From Dehalococcoidia bacterium (GTDB lineage Bacteria > Chloroflexota > Dehalococcoidia > GIF9 > UBA5620), in assembly GCA_016783225.1 (NCBI GenBank), contig JADHWZ010000002.1, forward strand, positions 1 through 33,562: 33,562 nt of DNA, read 5' to 3'. The notes below the pieces were generated by a model. It ran no database searches. It was given only the letters and a program-made list of their open reading frames with translations, and was not told the origin of the DNA. The position numbers and the translations under genes were made by a program. Below, piece after piece: positions 7,280 through 15,865 of this stretch; positions within the stretch are counted from its first letter, which is position 1, and every line of letters begins with the position of its first letter.

Positions 7280-8977
7280 CTAGTTTATTCTTACCATGGC
7301 ACCCTGAATCGTTACGTCGGCTCCGGCCTTCAAGGTCAGGGTCCCCGTGGCATTGATCTCAATCATTTGAGCATCTATACCTAATTTGTTAGCACTGGAT
7401 ACTGTGATAGAATTCTGTGCCGAGTCCATTTTTATCACGTTGTTGCCGGTCTTATCCGAGATTTCAATCTTCTCCTGTCCTGAGGAATCATCCAGGAGAA
7501 TCTTGTGTCCGGCCTTGGTATGGATCTCTATCTTCTCTTTCTTGGCTTCGTCGTTATCATCAAAGATAATTTCATGACCGCTTCGCGAACGAATCTTGCG
7601 GATGTTGTTCTTGCCATCCTTGTTTCCTTCCGGGGGTTTGTCGACTCCACCCCACAAGCCTCCCAGGATGTAGGGACGATTCAAGTCACCGTGCTCAAAA
7701 GCTAACAGCACCTCGTCATTCACTTCGGGCAGGAAAACCATACCCCGGTCCTGGCCTGCCATAGGGGTGGCGATACGAGCCCAGTGGCTCTCGGTCCCTT
7801 CCGCCAACCAGGGAAACTTGACTTTCAACCGTCCCATTTCATCAGGGTCCTGATTATTTGTGACGATTCCAACTACGACACTGTGGCTTCCACTGCCGCC
7901 GCTTCGGGGACTGATTAGTTCCCCAAGCGTGTTGGCATGGCGGCCGGTGATATGAAATCGAGTGGTATAGCCTTTAGCATCATAACGGTGGACGGCATGA
8001 GTAATGCGGTAGCGCCCCTGGAAGCGGTCACTGAGTCCCTTGAATTCAGCCATCACCCCGGCACGTACTGCCGGATTGCCGGAGCAAACACCATCTGCCA
8101 GAATAAAATCTCCCCCCATTTCCTCACAGAGGGACTGTGCCAGGGAATCAGCTTCTGCCTGAGTACTAACCACACGATTTACCACAATTTCCTTACCAGC
8201 ACTGCCAAAAGCCGCTTCGGCAACCTGTCCTCCTTGACGGCGTTCACCAATTTCGGGCACGTCTTGAGCGCGGCTGACTCTGCCAACGATTTCCCGCTTT
8301 GCCTGGGGGTCCCAGCCCCGAACCTCCACTTCAGATGTCTGCTGCGAGGTAGTGAGACGGGCATTGAACTCCAGCAGATTGACTCCCCACTCTAAAGTTG
8401 GTGCCTGTGCACTATCCTCGGGGATGCGCTGGAAATACAACGTGCCGCCTTCTACAAAGAGGCGAAAGCCAATCCGCCTGGCTCGACCTTCAAGGAATTC
8501 TAAGTTTGTCTGATTATCCTGAAGCACATATTCGTGCACCTCGGATGTGGACTCGGCTTCTACCTTTAGCCCCAGGTCACGTGCGATTCTAGTAGCAATA
8601 TCGCTATCGGTGACTTGAACAAAAGACCTCGTCTGCCTTCCCCGATTCAGGCGATGGGACTGGTCATAGCCCCGCACCGCCATGGTTGCCCCGGCGCCGT
8701 GTTTGAAGCTGGTCTCACACGAAGTGACCTCCCCCGTTATCAGCTTGACCTGACCGCTTTCACCACGGACGGAGATTTCAATTTCTTTCCCGATAGCCAT
8801 GGTATCGGAATCAGTCCACTCCAGCTTAGGGTCACGGATTTGCACCGCAAACATGTCAGGGATATTGAGAGCGTCATCCACCTCGGCAAGGATCAGGTTA
8901 TCCATGATCCCCTGCGGAGCATCAGCCCCGTCAAGCTTGATATAAAACTGAGAGATAAGGCCGGCTTGTTCTGGCAT
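7280..8977 (-). CDS. VgrG/gpD-like spike protein (Afp8/Pvc8-type)
   Basis: A 565-residue spike protein. Residues about 1-350 are the phage late control gene D / VgrG hub (FYIKLDGADAP, YVLQDNQTNLEFLEGRARRIGFRLFVEGG). Residues about 366-445 form the gp5-type OB fold (VVGIVTNNQDPDEMGRLKV, then HWARIATPMAGQDRGMVFLPEVNDEVL and GDLNRPYILGGLWGG). The C-terminal end has repeated short strands (KIEIHTKAGHKILLDD, KIEISDKTGNNVIKMD) typical of the triple beta-helix needle. No lysozyme or effector domain is attached. The PAAR tip gene follows by 10 bp and the LysM adaptor gene precedes by 9 bp, the standard eCIS arrangement. Ribosome site AAAGGATT. Confidence 0.93.
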   Translation of the reverse strand: MPEQAGLISQFYIKLDGADAPQGIMDNLILAEVDDALNIPDMFAVQIRDPKLEWTDSDTMAIGKEIEISVRGESGQVKLITGEVTSCETSFKHGAGATMAVRGYDQSHRLNRGRQTRSFVQVTDSDIATRIARDLGLKVEAESTSEVHEYVLQDNQTNLEFLEGRARRIGFRLFVEGGTLYFQRIPEDSAQAPTLEWGVNLLEFNARLTTSQQTSEVEVRGWDPQAKREIVGRVSRAQDVPEIGERRQGGQVAEAAFGSAGKEIVVNRVVSTQAEADSLAQSLCEEMGGDFILADGVCSGNPAVRAGVMAEFKGLSDRFQGRYRITHAVHRYDAKGYTTRFHITGRHANTLGELISPRSGGSGSHSVVVGIVTNNQDPDEMGRLKVKFPWLAEGTESHWARIATPMAGQDRGMVFLPEVNDEVLLAFEHGDLNRPYILGGLWGGVDKPPEGNKDGKNNIRKIRSRSGHEIIFDDNDEAKKEKIEIHTKAGHKILLDDSSGQEKIEISDKTGNNVIKMDSAQNSITVSSANKLGIDAQMIEINATGTLTLKAGADVTIQGAMVRIN

Positions 8978-8986
8978 ATTAATCCT

Positions 8987-9658
8987 TTAAGGGGCAGGTG
9001 CTATGGACAACACTTGCCCTGGAGTCAGCTCCATCGGGTTTTCAATGTTGTTAGTGTCCGCTATAAACCTCCACAAGGTAGAGTTGCCATATTCTTCATA
9101 AGCAATCCAGTCAATAGACTCACCTTCCTTCACTACCCTGGCTTTGTAGCCAGGTCTGCTGGCTGTTGTAGGGTTTTGAAAAGGAAACTTGTCGGCTTCC
9201 TCGGTCTCCTTGAAGGTAACGTTCAGAGTAGCTCGCACCGGCGTACCGTCGGATTGAAACATGGTGAACTTCTGACTGATATTCGTTATCACCGCCTTAA
9301 ACGAAATCATTGGACCCCACTGGAATTGACATAGAGGTGGCCTCCCCTTGGCAGTTGTCCTGTCTGTTAGCATAGAGTCAATCTTCATTAGTTCCCATAC
9401 CTTCTCTGTATGCTTGCGAACGTCCTCTCCCTTTTCATACGTATCAAAGAAAAGCTCCATGGTCAGAGTTGACGCCCCGCCACCGCTGAATTCCAACTGG
9501 GGCACACCTTTTCCTTTCGCTTCCCCCGCTTGCCAGCTGTTTTGCTTGGTTATGGTATACTCCTTGGGTCGAAACATGCATTCAACCGTCCAACCCTGGC
9601 GGGTTCCATCCACCACGTAGATTTCTGCTTTGGCTAACTCGCCACTAAAACCGTTCAT
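8987..9658 (-). CDS. CIS tube/baseplate adaptor with C-terminal LysM domain (Afp7/Pvc7-type)
   Basis: The protein has 223 residues. The N-terminal part (CMFRPKEYTITKQNSW, then VPQLEFSGGGASTLTMELFFDTYE and PPLCQFQWG) matches the CIS_tube domain of Afp7-like proteins, which joins the tube to the spike. Residues about 175-220 form a LysM-like module (VVKEGESIDWIAYEEYGNSTLWRFIA, then NPMELTPGQVLSIAP), as in gp53-type adaptors. In this setting LysM is structural and does not indicate secretion to peptidoglycan. Its place between the unknown 462-residue gene and the spike gene is conserved in many eCIS loci. Confidence 0.9.
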   Translation of the reverse strand: MNGFSGELAKAEIYVVDGTRQGWTVECMFRPKEYTITKQNSWQAGEAKGKGVPQLEFSGGGASTLTMELFFDTYEKGEDVRKHTEKVWELMKIDSMLTDRTTAKGRPPLCQFQWGPMISFKAVITNISQKFTMFQSDGTPVRATLNVTFKETEEADKFPFQNPTTASRPGYKARVVKEGESIDWIAYEEYGNSTLWRFIADTNNIENPMELTPGQVLSIAPAP

Positions 9659-9673
9659 TCTTAAACGCCTTTT

Positions 9674-11062
9674 CTATATTATTGCTTGAGTTCGCTCCCT
9701 CTCAACAAGGAGCCGCCGCTTTAGAATATCGTAGACGCCCGAGGCCAAGACCTCGGTGTCAATAGCTAGTGCTGCCTCACCAAGCGCTTGAATTGCATTT
9801 TCTTCACCTCCTGTTGTCGCAGGCAAGGCTGTCTCATCCGTTCTCACCGTGCGCCGACCTACAGGAGCCAGTGCCAGTCCTATTCCCAAATTCCGGCCCA
9901 GGCCACCGGCCTGGCCGTATCCCGCGCTTTGCGCTATGGTCCCCGCTGACTTGGTTTCTGCTGATTCTGCTGCCTCCCCGTTCACCACCTTTCCCCCCAA
10001 CGTCAGCGGAACATTGCCCATCAATCCCTGTATTAGTGACAACTGCCGAAATCCAGGATTTTGGTCTGAAACCAATCGAGGGCTTACCTCACTAAAGTCC
10101 GTGAAGGCAGTGGCTGCAAAATCCGCAGTTTGATCACGGTGAATTAACCTCGGGCCTGGCAGATACAAGTCAGGAGCATCTGTAGCTTTTTTGGGTGAAA
10201 CGGTATTTGATGCCACCGGCAAAGGCCGGGGTACTTCGGAGTCTTGACTCATATCTAGAGACAGGGGAACAAAATGAGACACCGCCGGCATGGGCTCTTT
10301 GTCCATCATCACCACCTTTCTTGGAGGCAATATGGGCCCTGCTTCGCTGTGCCGTACAGAGATGGCAGGGATGAACTCGGGATAATAATAAGATTTGCCA
10401 GCGGGCTCGAAAGGTGCCTGTGTCGGCTCGTGAGAGCCTTGTTTTCCGGGGAGTTGGAGCATTGGAATTACTGTCACTGTTCGCCGTTTTCTTTGTGCAA
10501 GCCCCATATCTCCAGGTGGCAGTGTCGGCAGCTTCAGCAATTCCAGGATGGAGCCTCCAAGAGCTTTGGATTTCTGTCGCTCGACTGCGGCCTCATAAGT
10601 CTCATCCTCGCCAGAGTAATAGACTGGTGATAGGAAAATGTCATCATCTGGTAAGGGAAGGGATATCTCAGCCAGGCTGTCATCAATCGTTTCGTCCCAT
10701 CGCGTCATGGCCGGCCAGTACCTTTTCCTGCGCTGCCACCACCTTGGGTTAAACCAGGTGAAGGACGCTGGCGACAGGAAGACATGTGAGCTGCGACTGA
10801 AGCGTGGCACTGAAGCAGCAGACAGATAAAGCCTGGAAACCAGTTCTCTGACCCAGTCCATGTATACGCTACCGAGTTGATGAACTGGCTGGGCTAGAAT
10901 CGGTATCCGTCTCCACAGTTGAGAGCCGACAGTAAGAGTTGGTAATAGCCAATCCAACAGCTTCCGAGCTCGTCCGGTGATATCTGTTGCCAAGTCACTG
11001 CTGATAGTCAGCCAGGCTTCCTTGCTGCTATTTTGTTTCATTGCATTCTCGTGTGGCGTCAT
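9674..11062 (-). CDS. eCIS-associated protein of unknown function, Pro-rich middle, conserved C-terminal helix
   Basis: The protein has 462 residues and no domain I recognise. The N-terminal 110 residues are rich in W, R and L (LLDWLLPTLTVGSQLWRRIP, then WFNPRWWQRRKRYWP). The middle (about 150-330) is proline-rich and probably disordered (LPTLPPGDMG; PFEPAGKSYYYPEF). A Gly/Ala-rich stretch follows (SAGYGQAGGLGRNLGIGLALAP). The last 30 residues, with VYDILKRRLLVERER, closely resemble the C-terminus of the DUF4157 protein encoded two genes upstream (VYQMMERELLLEKDR). It lies between the second tube protein and the LysM adaptor, where some eCIS loci hold tape-measure or poorly conserved proteins, but its length and composition do not establish a tape measure. 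Role unknown. Confidence 0.7.
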   Translation of the reverse strand: MTPHENAMKQNSSKEAWLTISSDLATDITGRARKLLDWLLPTLTVGSQLWRRIPILAQPVHQLGSVYMDWVRELVSRLYLSAASVPRFSRSSHVFLSPASFTWFNPRWWQRRKRYWPAMTRWDETIDDSLAEISLPLPDDDIFLSPVYYSGEDETYEAAVERQKSKALGGSILELLKLPTLPPGDMGLAQRKRRTVTVIPMLQLPGKQGSHEPTQAPFEPAGKSYYYPEFIPAISVRHSEAGPILPPRKVVMMDKEPMPAVSHFVPLSLDMSQDSEVPRPLPVASNTVSPKKATDAPDLYLPGPRLIHRDQTADFAATAFTDFSEVSPRLVSDQNPGFRQLSLIQGLMGNVPLTLGGKVVNGEAAESAETKSAGTIAQSAGYGQAGGLGRNLGIGLALAPVGRRTVRTDETALPATTGGEENAIQALGEAALAIDTEVLASGVYDILKRRLLVERERTQAII

Positions 11063-11073
11063 CGACTGTTCCC

Positions 11074-11511
11074 TTAGCCCAGGTTCATCCCCTCGTGAGT
11101 CAGTTCCAGGGACTCGATAGCGACGGTGTTCTCCTCCGATTTAAGGCCCGGGCCTGACCATTTCACCGGATAGGCGCGCTCAAAGCTCCATCGTTTCACC
11201 TCCGAGCCCTTTGGGTCGTAGAGAATAATGGAGAAACTCTTGCGTTCGACTTTCCCTTGAATCACCTTCGAGTACCACTCCCACAAGGCGTTGGAGTCAG
11301 TTACTCCCCGTTTCAGACTAACATTGGTGAACTTGGTTCGCCCCGGCAGCTTATCGGGATGGTCGTTAACACCTCCCTGCTCATAGGTGAGCACTTCTGT
11401 CTCAGCTTCCAGGCCGGAACATTCGCCAAAAGCAGCTTCCTCAATTCCATCGATTTCTACGTGGAAGCGACAGGTGATATAGGGATCAACTCTCTTGGCT
11501 GTCTCTGGCAT
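11074..11511 (-). CDS. Inner tube protein 2, gp19-like (Afp5/Pvc5-type)
   Basis: A 145-residue tube protein of the T4 gp19 family ('phage tail protein'). Diagnostic features are DPYITCRFHVEIDGIEEAAFGECSGLEAETEV, then NVSLKRGVTDSNALWEWYSKV, then RWSFERAYPVKWSGPGL and the C-terminal IESLELTHEGMNLG. It is a paralogue of the other tube protein at 12787-13236 (shared SLKRG(V/I)TDS, SGLEAETE/SGLGSETE and LE(L/I)(T/V)HEG). eCIS particles often use different tube proteins for the main tube and the baseplate-proximal ring, and this copy, nearer the spike genes, is the better candidate for the latter. The nearest Shine-Dalgarno (GGGAGGT) is rather far from the ATG. Confidence 0.9.
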   Translation of the reverse strand: MPETAKRVDPYITCRFHVEIDGIEEAAFGECSGLEAETEVLTYEQGGVNDHPDKLPGRTKFTNVSLKRGVTDSNALWEWYSKVIQGKVERKSFSIILYDPKGSEVKRWSFERAYPVKWSGPGLKSEENTVAIESLELTHEGMNLG

Positions 11512-11521
11512 TGCTGTCTTT

Positions 11522-12241
11522 TTACCTCCCGATTCGATCCTTCTCCAGTAATAGCTCGCGCTCCATCATCTGGTAGACTCTCTCGGCTATTTCTTCGGCA
11601 TCCACGGACGGAGTTGCTGCCCATCTCTCCTCAATACCTTCAGTCCAGCGACGCACATCTTGCTCTGCCGTTTCAGCCATTGTCTCCATTGTCTCTAATG
11701 CCGACCTTCCCGCGGTCGGAAGCGCATTTGACGTGGCAAGCTGGGGTGCCGGAACAGCTGTTTGACCATGATAGCCCGGCCTTATGGACAGTTGAGGCAC
11801 TCCAGATACAGGGAAAAGCTCTAGTTTGGCAATCTCATACCCCGGAACGACGGGCTGAGGGTGAGTCTGTTGAATAACATGGGTAAGCTCATGAACAAGC
11901 AGCCCTTTGCCTTCACCTGTTTCCGTTTCCATCTTTCCCTCGCCGGCGAAAATATCAGCACCGATGGTGAAAGCTTCAGCTTGCAATCTACGGGCCAATT
12001 CACCGGCCTGCTTTGTCCTATGAACACGGACATCTCTAAGGTCATAGCCAAAGGTAGACTCCATTTCTGAACGAGTCGTCTCGTCGAGAGCCTCCTCTGA
12101 ATCCAGCAGGTCTTTGCTCCCGGCCACAACCCGCAGAATATCAAACAGCTTCGTCTTCAGCTTAGCCCACGCTAAGGCATATAGCCCCGCCGTGCCCACC
12201 GTGTAGGTCACTGGTACCTCCTCGTCTTTTGCAGTTATCAC
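11522..12241 (-). CDS. DUF4157 (eCIS core domain) protein, short form
   Basis: A 239-residue protein with the DUF4157 domain at about 52-126: SEMESTFGYDLRDVRVHR, AEAFTIGADIFAGEG and HELTHVIQQ, with the HExxH-like motif at 117-121. This domain is strongly associated with eCIS loci and is found in proteins thought to be loaded or processed by the particle. The C-terminus (VYQMMERELLLEKDR) matches that of the 462-residue unknown protein two genes downstream. The listed start is a GTG whose bases overlap the TGA of the DUF6760 gene (GTGA), indicating translational coupling. A GTG at 12211 preceded by GAGGAGG is an equally plausible start. No toxin domain is visible beyond the core. Confidence 0.82.
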   Translation of the reverse strand: MITAKDEEVPVTYTVGTAGLYALAWAKLKTKLFDILRVVAGSKDLLDSEEALDETTRSEMESTFGYDLRDVRVHRTKQAGELARRLQAEAFTIGADIFAGEGKMETETGEGKGLLVHELTHVIQQTHPQPVVPGYEIAKLELFPVSGVPQLSIRPGYHGQTAVPAPQLATSNALPTAGRSALETMETMAETAEQDVRRWTEGIEERWAATPSVDAEEIAERVYQMMERELLLEKDRIGR

Positions 12242-12450
12242 ATGCTATTGGTCATTTCGGCCAGCTTCCGATTGATGCCGGCAATTTGTTCCACCCAGCC
12301 CTGCCGCTCGGCATGCTCCAGCTCCAGGATATCCTGGAGCGGCCAGTGAAAGTAATAGGCTAAGTAGGCTACCTCCTCATAAAGCTGCTCGAGGGGGTAG
12401 CCAATTATTCCCCCGGGTGCCCCAAATCCACCCCGAAGGTCTTGTTGCAC
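12238..12450 (-). CDS. DUF6760-like small eCIS protein
   Basis: The protein has 70 residues. It contains GIIGYPLEQLYEEVAYLAYYFHWPLQDILELEHAER, the signature of the DUF6760 family found beside tube and tail-assembly genes in eCIS loci. Its biochemical role is not known to me. The start is GTG (12450), so translation begins inside the 3' end of the preceding gene (46-bp overlap, different frame), with no good Shine-Dalgarno. A start nearer the GGIIGYP motif cannot be excluded. Its stop overlaps the GTG start of the DUF4157 gene by four bases. Tight coupling suggests stoichiometric expression with its neighbours. Confidence 0.8.
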   Translation of the reverse strand: MQQDLRGGFGAPGGIIGYPLEQLYEEVAYLAYYFHWPLQDILELEHAERQGWVEQIAGINRKLAEMTNSM

Positions 12451-12767
12451 TCGGGACAGGTAGCCTGAACCATGTCATCACCGTTCTCGTTAATCTGCCG
12501 ATAGTAGTTCTGGAGATAGGCAAGGTCTGCTGAGAAAAGCTCCTCGACAACCTTTGTATTTATGTCCCGTAATTCACCGAGGCGAGAAATGACCCGCGAC
12601 AGCAAGATGACTACCAGGTAAGCCTGGTTAGCCTTGACTCTCGGATCCCTTAAGGGCAAGATTTCATCGGCTGCCGTTGCCAGACGCATGACTCCGTTCT
12701 TTTGCAGGTTACCATCACTGTCCACGTATCCCCTGGGCAAAGTGAATTCAAACTCGGTTTGCAGCAT
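12405..12767 (-). CDS. Phage tail assembly-like protein with C-terminal CxxC
   Basis: A 120-residue protein of a family annotated as 'phage tail assembly protein' in eCIS clusters: TEFEFTLPRGYVDSDGNLQ, then GVMRLATAADEILPLRDPRV and AYLVVILLSRVI. The C-terminus has a single CPECNKTF (CxxC) motif that could bind a metal as a half-site in a dimer. A short Leu/Val-rich helix in the middle is amphipathic rather than a membrane span. It follows the main tube gene by 19 bp with a GGGAGGTAAAGG ribosome site and overlaps the DUF6760 gene. The exact role (chaperone or tail completion) is unproven. Confidence 0.78.
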   Translation of the reverse strand: MLQTEFEFTLPRGYVDSDGNLQKNGVMRLATAADEILPLRDPRVKANQAYLVVILLSRVISRLGELRDINTKVVEELFSADLAYLQNYYRQINENGDDMVQATCPECNKTFGVDLGHPGE

Positions 12768-12786
12768 TGTCCTTTACCTCCCTGAC

Positions 12787-13236
12787 TTAGTGGTCACGAG
12801 CAATCCCTTCGTGGACAATTTCCAGTTCCTCAATGCCGATTTCATTGTTTTCGGCATTAAAGCTTGGCCCGGACACCTTGCGCGGCCAGCCGTCGCTAAA
12901 GTTCCATCGGGCGATTTCATTATTGGTCTGGTCATACATGATGATGGATCCATTCTTTCGTGCCCCACTCATGTCGCCTTCTTCCACCTTCTTGCGCCAT
13001 TCCCAGACATCCATGGAATCGGTAATGCCGCGCTTAAGGCTGATGTTCTCCCATTTCAGGGCACCGGGCATTTTCATATACACCAGTCGCCCTTTGTCCG
13101 TCTCCTTGGCTTCGATAAGCTCTGTCTCGGAACCCAGCCCGCTGCACTCCTTGAAGGTACCCACCACCGCCCCTTGAATATCAACATAGAAACTGAAGGA
13201 TGCTAAAGGGTCTTTGCGCATTCCCAACTGTGGCAT
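12787..13236 (-). CDS. Inner tube protein 1, gp19-like (Afp1/Pvc1-type)
   Basis: A 149-residue gp19-family tube protein: DPLASFSFYVDIQGAVVGTFKECSGLGSETE at the N-terminus, then WENISLKRGITDSMDVWEWRKKV, NGSIIMYDQTNNEIARWNFSDGWPRKVSGPSF and GIEELEIVHEG. It directly follows the sheath gene (about 30 bp) and has a very strong AAAGGAGGTGA ribosome site, fitting the high copy number of the main tube subunit. Hcp/gp19 proteins stack as hexameric rings inside the sheath and form the lumen where cargo can sit. It is a paralogue of the 145-residue tube protein. Confidence 0.92.
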   Translation of the reverse strand: MPQLGMRKDPLASFSFYVDIQGAVVGTFKECSGLGSETELIEAKETDKGRLVYMKMPGALKWENISLKRGITDSMDVWEWRKKVEEGDMSGARKNGSIIMYDQTNNEIARWNFSDGWPRKVSGPSFNAENNEIGIEELEIVHEGIARDH

Positions 13237-13266
13237 CTAAGGTCACCTCCTTTCTCAATCATATTC

Positions 13267-14826
13267 TTATTCGCTTACTGCAGCGCCACCAGCCCACTGG
13301 CTGATGCGGAAAATGACAAACTCCGCAGGTTTTACCGGCGCCACGCCGATCTCAATGATTATCTGACCGGCGTCCCTTATCTCGACCGTGTTGAGTTCTT
13401 CATCGCACTTGACGTAGAAAGCCTCGTCAGCTGTAGCTCCGAAGAGAGCCCCCGCACGCCATACTCGGGTGAGGAAAGCCCTGATATCCCGTTTTATGCG
13501 CTCCCACAGGTCCAGGTCGTTGGGCTCAAAGACCACCCATTGAGTGCCCAGCTCAATAGACTCCTCAATGAAGTTGAACAGGCGGCGGACATTGATGTAC
13601 CGCCACTGGGGGTCACTGGACAGGGTTCGTGCCCCCCAGACCCGAATGCCCCGCCCGGGGAAGGCGCGAATGCAGTTGACGCCGATGGGATTGAGTATGT
13701 CCTGCTCACCCTTGGTAATCTGGTTCTCTATCGCCATTGCTCCTCTCGCTACCTCGTTGGCTGGGGCCTTGTGAACGCCACGCTCAGTGTCACTGCGGGC
13801 ATAGATACCTGCCATATGTCCACACGGTGGCACCAGCATGCTCTCACCGTTGCCCAACGGGTTGCCCACTCTAATCCAGGGGTAATAGACGGCCCCGTAC
13901 TTGGTGTCATAGCCCGCCTCTTTCATCCGCCAGTCCTTTATCTGCTGCGGGCTCAGCCCTGGCGGGCAATCCAGGATGGCAAAGCGGTCCTTCATGTTCT
14001 CGCAGTGACTAATCATTGCCAGTTGAACTGCCTTCACCCCGTCCATGGACAGACTACCCGCCTGATATAGGGACATCAGGTCGGGAACGCAGACCATGGT
14101 GACCTCTTCAGCAATCTCAAAGCCGGAGATTCCAGTGCGCTCAGCAGCATCGCCAACGATTACACCACTGGAAACTTTGGCCAGGGCAGTGGTCTTAGCT
14201 TCGGCAACCGTCAGTGGATAGGTGCCGGGGCTAGGTGTTCGCTCGGCCAGGGATAGGGCTGACTCCTTCTCCGCCACCCGAACCAGATTGGACTCGCTGT
14301 TGACCACTTCCATCACATTGCGCGTTCCTTTGGCCTTTCTCAGGGTAAGATTCTCAAACACCTCCTCGGTGGCCCCGCGGCGGACGATGAGGTTGAACTG
14401 GTCTTCAGTAACGTCTTCACCGCTCGGCTTAACCACCTCGACTGAAATCTCCTCTCGCGTGGGGCCGGCTTCCAGGGCTGAGATGGTGAGGCTGCTAATG
14501 GAAGGGTCGGTATGGCTGGGGAGGGCAGCCACTGCCTTTGGCTCAGCAGCTTCTCCGTCACCGCCGGGGAGGCGGCTGATGTAGCAGCGCCCGCCACCGT
14601 TGTGGAAGAAGCCATAAACGGCCGGAGCCAGGTAGCTCCCCTTCACAAAGCCGCCGAACGTGTTGGTGAACTCCGTCCAGTTGGGGATGAAGATTGGCTG
14701 GTTAACGGGTCCCCGCTCAGCGAAGCCCACGAAGGCAGCTACGGCGGTACCAACACCCTCGATGGGCCTGGCGCCACGCTCCACCTCTTCGACATATACG
14801 CCTGGGGAAAGATATTCTGGTGACAT
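13267..14826 (-). CDS. Contractile tail sheath protein
   Basis: The protein has 519 residues from the ATG at 14826, which is preceded by GGAAAGGAGGTAATACC; an in-frame upstream extension to 14922 is unlikely to be used. N-terminal SPGVYVEEVERGARPIEGVGTAVAAFVGFAERGP is the classic sheath start. The C-terminal part (WGARTLSSDPQWRYINVRR, then EPNDLDLWERIKRDIRAFL and V-A-P-V-K-P-A-E-F-V-I-F-R-I) holds the conserved sheath core and the arm that links neighbouring subunits. A variable domain of about 200 residues lies between. There is one sheath gene only, whereas Afp and PVC encode three. Contraction of this protein drives the tube through a target membrane. Confidence 0.95.
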   Translation of the reverse strand: MSPEYLSPGVYVEEVERGARPIEGVGTAVAAFVGFAERGPVNQPIFIPNWTEFTNTFGGFVKGSYLAPAVYGFFHNGGGRCYISRLPGGDGEAAEPKAVAALPSHTDPSISSLTISALEAGPTREEISVEVVKPSGEDVTEDQFNLIVRRGATEEVFENLTLRKAKGTRNVMEVVNSESNLVRVAEKESALSLAERTPSPGTYPLTVAEAKTTALAKVSSGVIVGDAAERTGISGFEIAEEVTMVCVPDLMSLYQAGSLSMDGVKAVQLAMISHCENMKDRFAILDCPPGLSPQQIKDWRMKEAGYDTKYGAVYYPWIRVGNPLGNGESMLVPPCGHMAGIYARSDTERGVHKAPANEVARGAMAIENQITKGEQDILNPIGVNCIRAFPGRGIRVWGARTLSSDPQWRYINVRRLFNFIEESIELGTQWVVFEPNDLDLWERIKRDIRAFLTRVWRAGALFGATADEAFYVKCDEELNTVEIRDAGQIIIEIGVAPVKPAEFVIFRISQWAGGAAVSE

Positions 14827-14960
14827 GGTATTACCTCCTTTCCGTTCAAGTTCGCCGAGCACTAAACTGGGTTTTTCTGGCTTGGTGTTGCCTTCGGCCC
14901 GGCACTGCGAAGGCAGCTCCAAGTTTGCCCTTAATTCATTTGCCCTATACTCACCCCCTT

Positions 14961-15779
14961 TTATAGTTCAATTTCGTAGCTGTCGCTTGGTATGACTACC
15001 TGAACTTCCCTGGTAGGCCGTCCCGCCGCTACCACCTGGAAGGTGTAGCTGCCGCGCTGCAGCTTCGGGAAGACATATCTTCCGCTGTCATCCGTCTTGG
15101 TTGTCATACGGGCTTCTTTAGCGATAACGGTAGCCCGGGCGATACCCGCATCCGGGTTGCCCGTCTCGTGGACTACACCGCCAACCTGCACTATCTCCTC
15201 CACCTCCCCTTTTTCCAGCTCTTTGACCTCAATGATTTTGGTCGAGACTATCGGTGCGGTGAAGGCTATGTCGAGGTCCATGGGCAGAGTTACCACATAG
15301 TTGATGGACGGCTTGAGCTGGTTGTCCAGCGCGCTCCATAAATCCGCCGGGTTCTTGAACAGGCCGTCAGGCTGAGCCGCAGTTGCACGGATGGGATAGT
15401 CCAGCCCCTTCAGCATGCCTTGCAGCACATCATCGGCAAGAATCGGGTGGCGGGACAGCACCACCAGCAGCTGCCCCATAAGTCTGTGCTCGTCTTCCAC
15501 GTGTTTTGTCCACACGGTGACCAGGTAGGAGAGGTCAACCCGGAGGGGCGCTTTTTTCTTGGTAGCAATCCCGTTCTGGTTGCGCTCCACAGTCCACGCA
15601 TTGCTGCGCAGTTCATGGTTCTCTCGAAGGTCATACAGGTAGAAATTCACCGTTGGCTTGGACTGGGAGCCCGCCCACTTCCTGTCCGGAGCGTCGAAGG
15701 TAATGTTTACCTCCCCCGGGTCCAGCGGCATCTTCTTTGTCAGCAATTGCTTCAAGGTTTCGTCAAGATCGCTTATCAT
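14961..15779 (-). CDS. Pvc16/Afp16-like tube terminator (DUF4255) with C-terminal regulatory-type beta domain
   Basis: The protein has 272 residues. Residues 1-185 match the DUF4255/Pvc16_N family (LDETLKQLL, then VNITFDAPDRKW and KPTVNFYLYDLRENHELR, followed by YLVTVWTKHVEDEHRLMGQLL). This family caps the tube and sheath at the end distal to the baseplate. Residues about 187-272 (VGGVVHETGNPDAGIARATV, TDDSGRYVFPKLQRGSYTF) form a carboxypeptidase-regulatory-like beta sandwich, a non-enzymatic add-on seen in some homologues. The ribosome site is GAGGTGAG. The gene precedes the sheath gene, a common order in eCIS loci. Confidence 0.88.
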   Translation of the reverse strand: MISDLDETLKQLLTKKMPLDPGEVNITFDAPDRKWAGSQSKPTVNFYLYDLRENHELRSNAWTVERNQNGIATKKKAPLRVDLSYLVTVWTKHVEDEHRLMGQLLVVLSRHPILADDVLQGMLKGLDYPIRATAAQPDGLFKNPADLWSALDNQLKPSINYVVTLPMDLDIAFTAPIVSTKIIEVKELEKGEVEEIVQVGGVVHETGNPDAGIARATVIAKEARMTTKTDDSGRYVFPKLQRGSYTFQVVAAGRPTREVQVVIPSDSYEIEL

Positions 15780-15865
15780 TGAGCCTCACCTCTATGCTTA
15801 CCTGCGCATTTCTCCAAGCGGACGGCTCTGAACCCACAGCAGCCGGCTCCATGCTTGCTACTTCG

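Noticed and set aside
7280..9658. Type VI secretion system or intact prophage
   Set aside because: VgrG, PAAR and LysM genes lie with sheath, gpJ-like, DUF4157 and AAA ATPase genes, and there are no TssJLM membrane proteins, capsid, terminase or lysis genes; eCIS fits better.
14827..14922. 32-codon N-terminal extension of the sheath protein
   Set aside because: A near-perfect ribosome site precedes the ATG at 14826, and sheath proteins begin with the SPGVYVEE-type sequence found there.
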